Source of the DNA: Clostridia bacterium
GTDB lineage: Bacteria > Bacillota > Clostridia > Lachnospirales > Lachnospiraceae
Reading direction: 5' to 3'
Assembly: GCA_910574255.1 (NCBI GenBank)
Contig: CAJTAK010000004.1
Location: 62,001-126,000 of the forward strand
DNA length: 64,000 nt
In this document: positions 34,416 through 42,380 of the stretch, one piece after another
Layout: every line of letters begins with the position of its first letter
Position numbering within the stretch: the first letter of the stretch is position 1
Notes under the pieces: model-generated
Databases searched by the model: none
The model's input: the letters and a program-made list of their open reading frames with translations, nothing else
Told to the model about the DNA's origin: nothing
Position numbers and translations under genes: made by a program

Positions 34416-34769
34416 ATGACAATAAGAGAATGCTATGATGCTATGGGAGGTAATTATGCAGATGTAGAGGGACGTTTGAGAACGGAAGAACGGATTAAGA
34501 AGTTTGTGCTTCGTGTTCTCAATGATTCTAGTTATGACCTGCTTTGCACATCTATGGAAACCCGTAATATGCCTGAAGCGTTCCGGGCAGCCCACACGAT
34601 AAAGGGTATCTGTCAGAATCTTTCTCTGGATCGGCTCTACGAATCCTCCAACGACCTTGCCGAGCTGTTGCGGAACAGAGATGAGTATGGTGCGGACTTA
34701 GAGCCTGCACTGGAGAAGGTGAAGGAAGATTACCAGGTTACCATTGACTGCATAAAGCGGCTGGATTAG
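34416..34769 (+). CDS. Hpt domain protein
   Basis: A 117-residue all-helical protein. The phosphotransfer histidine is in AFRAAHTIKGICQNL (about residue 57), followed by a glycine and a hydrophobic pattern typical of Hpt bundles. It has no kinase or receiver domain, so it is a free-standing phosphotransfer module. A receiver without output domain is encoded at 4278 in the same window, a possible partner by inference. ATG 34416 is preceded by AAGGAAGG. Confidence 0.85.
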   Translation: MTIRECYDAMGGNYADVEGRLRTEERIKKFVLRVLNDSSYDLLCTSMETRNMPEAFRAAHTIKGICQNLSLDRLYESSNDLAELLRNRDEYGADLEPALEKVKEDYQVTIDCIKRLD

Positions 34770-34808
34770 GCAGGACAGGCGTGATTGCTGTTTAATAAAG
34801 AGTTGGAA

Positions 34809-34860
34809 ATTTAATCACCCAAACGCAGGCTTGTTTAAATAAGCGTTTGGGTGATTAAAT
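34809..34860 (+). terminator. terminator after the Hpt gene
   Basis: An 18-bp stem, ATTTAATCACCCAAACGC with its complement at 34843-34860, around a 16-base loop, ending in an AT-rich tract. Confidence 0.85.
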
Positions 34861-34891
34861 TATTATGAGTTTTTTAACCATAGCTTACTAT

Positions 34892-35185
34892 TTATCTGAT
34901 AAGCTTTCCGTATATCTGCACTTGGGAAAAATGCAAAAGAACCACATCTAATTCCGTAGTTTCTCCATTTCCCTATGGAAGATATAGATTGAACAAATAT
35001 CGTTTATATCCTTTCAGTGGTCTTAGATATTTGTAAATATAAAACTCTCCCAAAAGTCCTTTATCAAAGTACATCTTTATATAAGAGTTTTTTGTTTGTT
35101 GATAATATTCTGTCTTTTCATACTGCTTTTTCCTTATAACAAAAATGATAAACACAGTAAATACGAGAAGTAAAAGCATCACCAT
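34892..35185 (-). pseudogene. NERD-domain membrane protein, nonsense-truncated remnant
   Basis: The frame starts at 35185 behind AGGGGGG and encodes one membrane helix, then GLLGEFYIYKYLRPLKGY and FNLYLP, the start of a nuclease-related (NERD) domain. It hits TAG at 34973. The same frame continues after the stop with GNGETTELDVVLLH, which is the next conserved NERD block, where an aspartate of the nuclease-like core would lie. Similarity then ends and a second stop occurs at 34892. A nonsense codon and a 3' deletion both appear to have inactivated it. Confidence 0.7.
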
Positions 35186-35290
35186 TTTAATCCCCCCTTA
35201 TTGTCCTCATTGTATCACAAATATGAAAATACAGAAATAGTGAGATCTTTATAATCTACTTAAAACCGAACAAAAGCCCGAATATTTTTC

Positions 35291-35355
35291 GAACATATGT
35301 ATTGACAAACAACTGTTCTGTGCGTATAATAACAATATGTATAGAACAATTGTTT
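35291..35355 (+). promoter_or_regulatory. SOS-type promoter: sigma-A boxes overlapped by LexA-like sites
   Basis: TTGACA at 35302-35307 and TATAAT at 35325-35330 have a 17-base spacer. Three near matches to the Gram-positive LexA box GAAC-N4-GTTC are present. GAACATATGTAT at 35291 overlaps the -35 box, AAACAACTGTTC at 35307 fills the spacer, and GAACAATTGTTT at 35344 lies downstream of the start point. The gene controlled is a YneA-like protein, which fits. Confidence 0.7.
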
Positions 35356-35394
35356 GGAAAATGTGTTCGAATTATTGCTTTAGGGGGAAGAGAT

Positions 35395-35712
35395 ATGTGT
35401 AGGATGAGGAAGATTGCTTTGACGGCTGGTTTAACTATTTGTCTGATTTTAGTCATGGCTTTTACGTTCGGAAGCTTTTTATCAAAGGCAAAGAATAAGG
35501 AAGCAAAGGTTACTTATTACAAGTATTATACCAACATTGAGATTCAGCCTGGAGATACTTTATGGGATCTGGCAGATGAGTATTTGGAGAATTATGAATC
35601 CAAAGAGGTCTATATCAAGGAAGTCAGCCAGTTAAATTCCATTAAGAATGGCAAGATTATTTCCGGACAGAATCTGATTATGCCGTATTACTCTACGGAA
35701 TATAAATTTTAA
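35395..35712 (+). CDS. YneA-like LysM membrane protein, probable SOS cell-division inhibitor
   Basis: A 105-residue protein. The start at 35395 follows AGGGGGAAGAG. A short basic N-terminus and one membrane helix (about residues 8-28) precede an external LysM domain (about 50-101) beginning IQPGDTLWDLADEYL. Size, topology and LysM match YneA/ChiX-type suppressors of division induced by DNA damage in Gram-positive bacteria. LexA-like boxes in the promoter support this. lexA itself is not in the window. A plain LysM structural protein is the alternative. Confidence 0.8.
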   Translation: MCRMRKIALTAGLTICLILVMAFTFGSFLSKAKNKEAKVTYYKYYTNIEIQPGDTLWDLADEYLENYESKEVYIKEVSQLNSIKNGKIISGQNLIMPYYSTEYKF

Positions 35713-35738
35713 TATTGTCAATTGCCTGGAGGATTTGG

Positions 35739-35778
35739 AAAATCCGTCTTGTGGAGAATATTCCATGAGGCGGATTTT
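35739..35778 (+). terminator. terminator after the YneA-like gene
   Basis: AAAATCCG and CGGATTTT form the stem of a hairpin with inner GGA/TCC pairing, 27 bases after the stop codon. Confidence 0.65.
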
Positions 35779-35893
35779 GTGTTATGTTGAAGCTTAGGGG
35801 AACTTTTGAATTCTGTTTATCAGATTCGCTGAATAAGCTTTTAGATATTTTGGAAAAGAATGCTTCAAGAAGTGGTGAAGTTCAGAGAAATAG

Positions 35894-35927
35894 ATCTATG
35901 CGACAAACACATGTTTTTCGCATAGAT
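35894..35927. repeat. inverted repeat between the YneA-like gene and the ABC cassette
   Basis: ATCTATGCG and CGCATAGAT, 9-bp arms around 16 bases containing TTTTT. It could terminate transcription of the minus-strand ABC genes that end at 36018. Nothing else is seen in the gap 35779-36017. Confidence 0.45.
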
Positions 35928-36017
35928 ATAAGAGGAATTACACATACAAACCCTTGCCTAAGTCAAAACCGCTGTTGGATAAATCGGACATATGAAAATA
36001 CGGCTGCCAATTTGCAG

Positions 36018-36698
36018 TCAGCTCACAATCCTGCCGTCCTCAATATGAATCGTCTGATCAGCCAACTGTGCGATCTCAGGATTATGTGTAATCATAATAA
36101 TCGTCTGTTGGAATTTCTGGCTTGTCATTTGCAGCAAATGAATCACATTATCACTGGTTCTGGAATCCAAATTTCCGGTTGGTTCGTCTGCCAGTACAAT
36201 ATCAGGTTTGGAGGCAAGGGCACGGGCAATCGCCACACGCTGTTGCTGGCCGCCGGAAAGATTGTTTGGCAGGCTGTGAATTTTTTGTTCCAATCCCAAC
36301 AATCCGACAATCTCCCCGATAAATTTTTTATCTGGTTTTTGTCTATCCATCGCAATAGGGAAAACAATATTTTCCCATACATTCAGGAGCGGTATCAAAT
36401 TATAGTTCTGGAAGATAAAACCGATACGTCTGCGGCGGAACACGGTAAGCTGCTCTTCTTTCAATCCTGACAGTTCCGTATTGCCAATCGTGACCGTTCC
36501 TGATGTCGAGGTATCAAGACCACCCAACATATTCAGCAAAGTAGATTTACCAGAGCCGGAAGTGCCAATAATGGCAACGAACTTTCCGGCCTCAATGTCC
36601 AGGTTTACACCATCCAGAGCATGAACCTGTGTTTCTCCTTTTCCATAGTATTTTTTCAGGTTTCTTGTCTGTAAAATGATAGTTTCACTCATGGTCAA
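36018..36698 (-). CDS. ABC exporter ATP-binding protein (MacB/LolD type)
   Basis: A 226-residue ATPase with intact motifs: Walker A GTSGSGKST, signature LSGGQQQRVAIARAL, Walker B IVLADEPTGNLD and the switch histidine in IMITHNPEIA. This type partners FtsX-like permeases to export peptides or lipoproteins, or to act as a mechanotransducer. The gene starts 11 bases after the frameshifted permease reading frame ends, in the same operon. A second, more degenerate ATPase lies at 39438. Confidence 0.9.
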   Translation of the reverse strand: MTMSETIILQTRNLKKYYGKGETQVHALDGVNLDIEAGKFVAIIGTSGSGKSTLLNMLGGLDTSTSGTVTIGNTELSGLKEEQLTVFRRRRIGFIFQNYNLIPLLNVWENIVFPIAMDRQKPDKKFIGEIVGLLGLEQKIHSLPNNLSGGQQQRVAIARALASKPDIVLADEPTGNLDSRTSDNVIHLLQMTSQKFQQTIIMITHNPEIAQLADQTIHIEDGRIVS

Positions 36699-36709
36699 AT
36701 CCTCCTATT

Positions 36710-38125
36710 CTATTCTGCAACACGCAGCTTTTCAACAATACTGCCTTTATTAAATACTTTTAATGCAATCACTGGCAAAATAACGGCAGCAATCAGAAGC
36801 AAAATACACACAATGACAGCGTGAACAAGCGTAAAGTGGAAAGTGAAATACCAAATTCCGCCAATAAGTGTCTTCACCACAGTAAACGCAAGTATCATTG
36901 ACAGCAACAGGCCGACAATACACACGCCAACGGCATAGTAAACACTTTCCCAAATCATCATCCGGGTCAACTGTTTTGCTGTCATACCAATACTTTGCAT
37001 GGTTGCAAATTCATGACGCCTTGCCAGAATAGATGTAATGATGGTATTTACTAAGTTTAATACTCCGGCTGCACCAAAGATAATGCCAATCAGTCCGCCA
37101 ACAAACCGAAGCATGGTTCGGGTTGTAACAGCATCCTGCCTGGCTTCTTTGGCAGAAGCATAACCCAGACCGGGATCTACATTCGTTACATAGCCTTCTA
37201 AAAATTCGCTCATGGAATCCTGTTGTTCTTCCTCTACATCAAAAGAATATTTGTAAATAACTGGTTCATCGTAAATCTTGGTGTAAACACAGGTTGGAAG
37301 ATACAGAAATAAACCATCCCTGCCAACCTTAAAGGTTCCGTTGACAGTATATCCGATTTCCATATCGTCACCGGTGAGGGCAGCCTTAGCTAACACAGGC
37401 AGTTCCATCATCGGCTCACCGTTTTTGAAAACCGTAATCATGTCACCCACTTCCAGCAGATTGAAGGCTGGATTCAAAATGGATGTCCCCATATCAGACA
37501 CCACCCCCAACAGTACGCCTTCACCGCTTGCCATCTTCTCATAAAGCCTATGCACATTTGCTTCTCCTTCCTGAATATCCATACGGGCAAGTGCTGTTTC
37601 TTCCATACCATACACGTTACAGAGCGTGTGTCCATCATCACCCAGATTAAAGACGATTCCGTCCCTGGTACCCGCATAGTCAATGCCGGTCTCTTCGTCA
37701 GTGCCAGTGTAATCAAATTCTACCGGAAAGTCATAGGTCACATTACTGTCATCCAATGTATTTTTATAAATGGCCGAAGCACCGTATACTCCCGGCTGTG
37801 CATTGACGGCGGCTATTACTTCCTGCCCCAGCCCGTGCTTGTGCCGGGTGAATCCTTCCAGAATATTTTTGCTCAATGCGTTTACTACAACGAAATCGGT
37901 TCGGATGCTGTAGGATACTTGCTTTTCTATGTCCACGCTGTCAGCGGCAATACCGATACTGTTAAGCAGGATAACGCAAAGCGACAAAGAAGCTATTATG
38001 AAAGCGGAACGTCGCCTATTACGCCCCAAATTAGACCACGCCAGCCGGAACAGACTGGTTACCAGCGGTACTTTTCTTCGTGGTTTTTCTGCCTCCTGCC
38101 GCCTCCACATAACGGAACGCTTCAA
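36710..38125 (-). pseudogene. C-terminal half of a frameshifted FtsX/MacB-like permease
   Basis: A 471-codon open frame with no plausible start of its own; only a TTG without ribosome binding site is available. It begins inside the previous frame. It contains a membrane helix (SAFIIASLSLCVILLNSI), an extracytoplasmic domain of about 270 residues and three C-terminal FtsX helices (GGLIGIIFGAAGVLNLVNTI and following). Together with 38031-39296 it makes one full permease of about 860 residues. One extra base in the A run near 38065 would explain the shift. Confidence 0.8.
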
Positions 38126-39296
38126 GTGCCGGAATATTTGCTGCTACCCGTATTGGTTTCCTTATGGAAAGAAATACGGTAAAAGCGGCTAATACGGCGG
38201 CCCCCACAAAAACTATCGGAGATGGATTCACATTGATTGCTACATTCTCATAGCTGGAAGACAAGGTACGCATCATATAAGGCAAGGTTGCCTTTCCAAC
38301 AAAATAGCCAGTCAGTAAGCCCAAGGGAATACCAACACAGGAAAGCCACAGGGCCTGCAGGTTTATCAATTTCTTTATCTGACGCCTGCTCATGCCCACA
38401 GTGCGGTATAGGCCATAACGGCGGATCTCCTGCATCACCGCAATGTCAAATACATTGTAAATCAATAAGTATCCGCAAAGAACAAACAGTACGATTATAA
38501 CAGCCCCCAGCAGAAGCGTCATTGGCTCCAATACAGGATTGGTCACCGCATTTATTGTTGCAGATAAATTATCGGAGTTGGCCGCCTCCGGGTCGCCTCC
38601 CATTTGCCACACCCAACGATCCAGTTTTTCCTGAAGTCCTGCTGTGCTTACAGCTACAAAATCCGAATAATAGGTTCCCGCCATTTCCCGATCCTGGTCA
38701 TAGGTGTACTTAAAAATATCGGGATGTGCATCCCGAAATGTTGTTCCCGCCCACATCATACTAATCTGCTCGCTCGTGGCTTCAAACCAGCCGGATACAA
38801 TCATATCCATCTGATATTCCCGGCCGTGAGCAGTAAAAGCAATGGTGACAGCGGCTCCAACCTCAGGCTCAACCCCAAAATCTCTAAGTGCTGCGTCCGA
38901 GGTAACAATCTCGTTTTCTGCCTTTGGTACGCTGCCGTGGACTGGCATACAGAAAGTCAAATCAGCCTGAACAGAATCCAGCACATCAAACTCGATGTTA
39001 TGACGGGTTGTATTCGTTAGAAAACCTACCGGCATCCGCAGACCATATTCCCGAATAAAATCGGCACCCTCCAAGGCCTCGTACTGTTCAACAGTCATAT
39101 TGTGGAAATCACCGTCTGACCGGCTGCCTTTCAACATCTGCATGGTCAAAGTTATGGATTCTGTCGCTCCCATACCGATTGTGGTAACAGTAGTAAACAG
39201 AATTGTAGTCAGCATAATTGCTAATACCGCAATCAGGTTACGCATTCTGCTGGCTCGAAAACTGCGTCTGGCAAGAACACCTAACATATTTTTCAT
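38031..39296 (-). pseudogene. N-terminal half of a frameshifted FtsX/MacB-like permease
   Basis: A 421-residue frame starting with ARRSFRASRMRNLIAVLAIM, the usual first helix of large FtsX-type permeases. An external domain and three FtsX helices follow (LLLGAVIIVLFVLCGYLLIY, then others). It reads out of frame after RYVEAAGGRKTTKKST and stops 95 bases beyond the point where the second frame takes over with VPLVTSLFRLAW. A sequencing error in the A run is the main alternative to a true frameshift. Confidence 0.8.
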
Positions 39297-39367
39297 TGCA
39301 TGTTTGCTCCTTTCCTGATTCTGAAAATAACGATATCACAGCCATGTCACAACCGGGGCACACGAAT

Positions 39368-39383
39368 GTCACAAATTTGTGAC
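39368..39383. promoter_or_regulatory. perfect palindrome, candidate operator of the permease gene
   Basis: GTCACAAATTTGTGAC is a perfect 16-bp palindrome. A further TTGTGACAT half occurs 24 bases closer to the permease start on the minus strand. It may be the site of the OmpR-type regulator encoded at 40659. Confidence 0.45.
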
Positions 39384-39386
39384 TAA

Positions 39387-39421
39387 AAAAGGGGCTGTCT
39401 TATTTCCCGACATCCCCTTTT
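39387..39421. terminator. GGGGCTGTC-type hairpin between ATPase and permease genes
   Basis: AAAAGGGG and CCCCTTTT form the stem, with TGTC/GACA pairing inside. Its sequence matches the ends of the element at 23536-23773. It could end transcription after the ATPase gene at 39438, separating it from the permease. Confidence 0.6.
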
Positions 39422-39437
39422 GCATTATAAATTTTTA

Positions 39438-40100
39438 TTACACGATTTTTCCATCTTGCAGCCGCACTACCCGATCCGCCAGCTGAGCAAGGTCAAGGTT
39501 ATGGGTAATCACAACCAATGTCTGGTGAAATGTGGAAGCAGTCATTTTGAGCAATCCGGCAACATTTTGTGTTGTTTTCATATCAAAGCTGCCAGTAGGT
39601 TCATCGGCTAAGACAATTGAAGGCTTTGTGAGCAAGGCACGTGCAATCGCCGCACACTGCTGTGCTCCGCCGGAAAGCATATGTGGGTATGCGTCCAGAT
39701 AGTTATCCAATCCCAGCAGATGAACAAGGTTAGAAAAATACACTGCATCTGGCCGTGTGTCATCGAGTTCCAGAGGAAATACTATATTTTCTTTGATTGT
39801 CAATTCGGGTATCAGGTTATATCCCTGAAAAACAAACCCAATCTTTCTGCGTCTGAATACCGTAAGCTGTTCCTCCCCCATTTTTGACAAATTCATTCCA
39901 TCCACAATTACGGTTCCTTCCGTAGGCTCGCATAGCCCGGCAATCGTATTTAACAATGTAGTTTTTCCAGATCCTGATGTGCCTACAATTACTGTAAATT
40001 TACCTTTTTCTACAGACAGATCGATTCCATCCAACGCTTTGACAACCTGTGAGCCGTCCTTGAAATATTTCTTCAGGTTCCGTATTTCCACGATATCCAT
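39438..40100 (-). CDS. ABC exporter ATP-binding protein with altered signature motif
   Basis: A 220-residue ATPase similar to the one at 36018. Walker A (GTSGSGKTT), Walker B (IVLADEPTGSFD) and the switch histidine (VVITHNLDLA) are intact. The signature reads LSGGAQQCAAIARAL instead of LSGGQQQRVAIARAL, with the glutamine and arginine lost. This may weaken ATP hydrolysis and agrees with decay of the neighbouring genes. It lies between the kinase remnant and the permease. Confidence 0.85.
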   Translation of the reverse strand: MDIVEIRNLKKYFKDGSQVVKALDGIDLSVEKGKFTVIVGTSGSGKTTLLNTIAGLCEPTEGTVIVDGMNLSKMGEEQLTVFRRRKIGFVFQGYNLIPELTIKENIVFPLELDDTRPDAVYFSNLVHLLGLDNYLDAYPHMLSGGAQQCAAIARALLTKPSIVLADEPTGSFDMKTTQNVAGLLKMTASTFHQTLVVITHNLDLAQLADRVVRLQDGKIV

Positions 40101-40116
40101 AATTCAACTATCTCCG

Positions 40117-40662
40117 TCAGCTTAACAGGAAGACTGAAAATGTACTTCCTTTGCCCTTTTTTGATTTTACTGTGATATATCCATTTTGCTGGGCTATGAT
40201 TCCTCTTGCCAGATACAGTCCCAGACCGACACCTTCCTTAGCGGTCACTTCCTCCGCCCGATAAAAGCGTTGGAATATGGCATTATAATTTTCCTGCTCG
40301 ATGCCTATCCCTGTATCGCTTATGTCAATACGAATATAAAATTGTCATGGACGGACTAAAATGCTGATTGTACCGCCTTCTGGAGTATACTTCACCGCAT
40401 TATCTAAAATGTTGCCGATGGCTTCTGCCGTCCATTTCGGATCATGCTTCACGGTCAATTGGCTATCACAGTCAGCCCAAAGCTGGATATTTTTCTTTTC
40501 TGCTTCTGCCAGTATCATGCTCATAGCTCCTGCAATCGTATCACTCAATCTCGTTTCTTCCATATGCAAAACGAAAATCCCCGTCTCCAGCCGGGACATT
40601 TTAATAAAGGCAAGACCCAAAAGCAGTCTCCGGCATACTCCTGTCAAGTGCATTTCTTTCAT
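40117..40662 (-). pseudogene. sensor histidine kinase remnant with internal deletion and nonsense codon
   Basis: The ATG at 40662 overlaps the regulator stop (ATGA), a normal operon start. Only about a dozen N-terminal residues remain before FIKMSRLETGIF, so the sensor helices and the phosphorylated histidine are deleted. The ATPase domain follows (IGNILDNAVKYTPEGG). TGA at 40345 interrupts it. The same frame continues with YIRIDISDTGIGIEQE and EGVGLGLYLARGI up to 40117. The stop probably replaced a tryptophan codon. Confidence 0.85.
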
Positions 40663-41345
40663 CCTGCTTCCCCCGTCCAAACATATCCTATGCCACGCAC
40701 TGTCTTAATATATGTATGGGCATCGTCTTCTATTTTGGCTCTTAACCGGTTGATCGTGACAGTCAATGCATGATCGTCAACAAAATTACCCTCGATATCC
40801 CAAAGCCGTTCCAATAGCATCTGCCTGGTCAGTATGTTTCCGGCATTTTCTGTTAAAACTTTCAGCAATTTATACTCATTTGAAGTAACAACAATTTTTT
40901 CGTTTCTGCGAAGTGCAGTAAGTTTACTGAAGTCAAGCGAAAGAAAGCCATCGCTCCAACAGTTCATCGCTTGCTGTTCAAATAAATGATTTCTTCGAAC
41001 CGCAACCTCTATACGCCGCAAAAGTATTTTCATATTAAATGGTTTTGTAACATAATCCTCTGCACCGAGATCAAAACCATTCAAAATATCCTGTTCCAAA
41101 TCATTCGCTGACAAAAATATAACTGGTATCTGCGGGCATAACTTTTTTATCGTACGGCATAAATCAAAACCATTTCCGTCCGGCAGATTCACATCAAGTA
41201 TTGCTAAATCAAAATGTTCGCTTTGAATAAGGTGGTACGCCTTTTTGCAATTATAAGCAGCAACCGTCACATAATCATTACAATCCAGTTCAAAACATAT
41301 TGCCGTACTCAGGGTTAAATCGTCCTCCACAACTAACAATTTCAT
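40659..41345 (-). CDS. OmpR/PhoB-family response regulator
   Basis: A 228-residue protein. The receiver (1-115) has VVEDDLTL, phosphoacceptor LAILDVNLPDGNG and YVTKPF. The winged-helix output domain (about 130-225) has VVTSNEYKLLKVL and the final TVRGIGYVW. It resembles regulators that control adjacent exporters against peptides or antibiotics. Its cognate kinase downstream is broken, so phosphorylation must come from elsewhere or not at all. The gene is the first of the cassette. Confidence 0.92.
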   Translation of the reverse strand: MKLLVVEDDLTLSTAICFELDCNDYVTVAAYNCKKAYHLIQSEHFDLAILDVNLPDGNGFDLCRTIKKLCPQIPVIFLSANDLEQDILNGFDLGAEDYVTKPFNMKILLRRIEVAVRRNHLFEQQAMNCWSDGFLSLDFSKLTALRRNEKIVVTSNEYKLLKVLTENAGNILTRQMLLERLWDIEGNFVDDHALTVTINRLRAKIEDDAHTYIKTVRGIGYVWTGEAG

Positions 41346-41764
41346 TTGTTATGTCCTTTCATTTCTTATATCGCCAGTCTATCGGCTTTTCTGCTCCTTT
41401 CGGGAGCAGCCAAACACCTCCCATTTTCAATAGTATATTTCTTTTCTTCGAAGAATACAAGTTCCTTGTATCACATCACAAAATCCTCAGGCTTGCCCTG
41501 TTATAATTTTTCCTATAAAAAACGCCTGCCATAGGATTTGTTTTTAGAAAGTGCCTTGTATTCCGGAAAAGAAAAGCTGCAGGTATTCTTTTCCGATAAA
41601 AAAGCTTCTTACAACAAAACCCAGACAGACGCCAGGGCATCCAAAGGAAACCTGGGAAAGGCGTGAGTAAGCCGAATGCCGTCACAGCTTATCAGACCTG
41701 TGCGTTTAGGATATGTCACCTTCAGATGGTACGTTCTTCCACATTGAGCATTCCATATGATAAT

Positions 41765-41819
41765 AAAAATGCCTGCTTCCACGGAAACAGACACGTACAA
41801 AAAGCCAAAAGGCATTTTT
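41765..41819 (-). terminator. terminator-like hairpin downstream of the cobalamin riboswitch
   Basis: On the minus strand AAAAATGCCT pairs with AGGCATTTTT, and the second arm is followed by an AT-rich run. It begins 36 bases after the aptamer and could be the expression platform. Between here and 41346 no recognisable gene is seen. Confidence 0.6.
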
Positions 41820-41855
41820 GACAGGAACTAAACTTTCTTCGGAAGTCTCTCCTCA

Positions 41856-42032
41856 AGTATTAAGCAGGTTTCCTGGCTTACAGATCTGCATATTTTCCTT
41901 TCCTTCTCATACAAAAAGTTGTACAATGGATTCGTTAGGAAATATTCCCTGCTTACAGTGACCGGATCGCTTAGGACTCGCACCTAATTCCCTCTTCCTG
42001 CCAAAATTTTGAATCTGGCAGGCACTTAATAC
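41856..42032 (-). ncRNA. cobalamin (B12) riboswitch aptamer without a cognate gene
   Basis: On the minus strand the order of conserved blocks is GGGAATTAGGTGCGAGTCC, AAGCGATCCGGTCACTGTAA (the B12 box region) and finally AAGCCAGGAAACCTGC. The ends GTATTAAG and CTTAATAC form the P1 stem. This matches the cobalamin riboswitch family, which lowers expression when adenosylcobalamin is bound. The next gene on this strand is the OmpR-type regulator 510 bases away. No B12 transport or synthesis gene is adjacent. Confidence 0.88.
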
Positions 42033-42055
42033 CTTATATGGAATTGTACGCATTT

Positions 42056-42084
42056 ATTATAGCATTGACCTGATGATACGTCAA
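42056..42084 (-). promoter_or_regulatory. sigma-A promoter of the cobalamin riboswitch
   Basis: On the minus strand TTGACG and TATAAT are separated by 17 bases, and the aptamer begins about 24 bases downstream of the -10 box. Confidence 0.7.
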
Positions 42085-42103
42085 GGTACTCTTAGTGCTA
42101 CTT

Positions 42104-42218
42104 ACTATGAAAGCTCCTTTTCTGCGTAGCAGAAAACTGAGTTCAGGGATGCCCCATGCGCCACTGCCGACTTTCATTTATGGTGGTGTGCCAATGGGGT
42201 GCATGTGGGTTTGCTATG
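42104..42218 (+). repeat. 115-bp ACTATG repeat, copy B, upstream of the recombinase gene
   Basis: It begins ACTATGAAAG, includes the TTTTCTGC-GTA-GCAGAAAA hairpin and the imperfect inverted repeat around CCCCATG/CAATGGGG, and ends GGGTTTGCTATG. It is the inverted partner of 20118-20232. The recombinase start codon is 163 bases further on. Confidence 0.9.
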
Positions 42219-42380
42219 AGCTTTACAATACGCACCAGCAATGGTCATTGTTCTTAACTAACTGACATTGAGGTGTGAATTGTAACGAGAAATCGATTGA
42301 TAAGTTACATAATTTTATTATGTAAACTTAAATATATTATATCTGGAACCTATACATTACTTAGGAAGGAATTTTCAATT

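Noticed and set aside
37390..37400. Additional copy of the GTGTTAG hairpin loop motif
   Set aside because: CTAACAC occurs here inside the permease coding sequence without flanking stems.
41476..41815. Small gene controlled by the cobalamin riboswitch
   Set aside because: The short minus-strand frames here overlap one another, lack ribosome binding sites and resemble no B12-related family.
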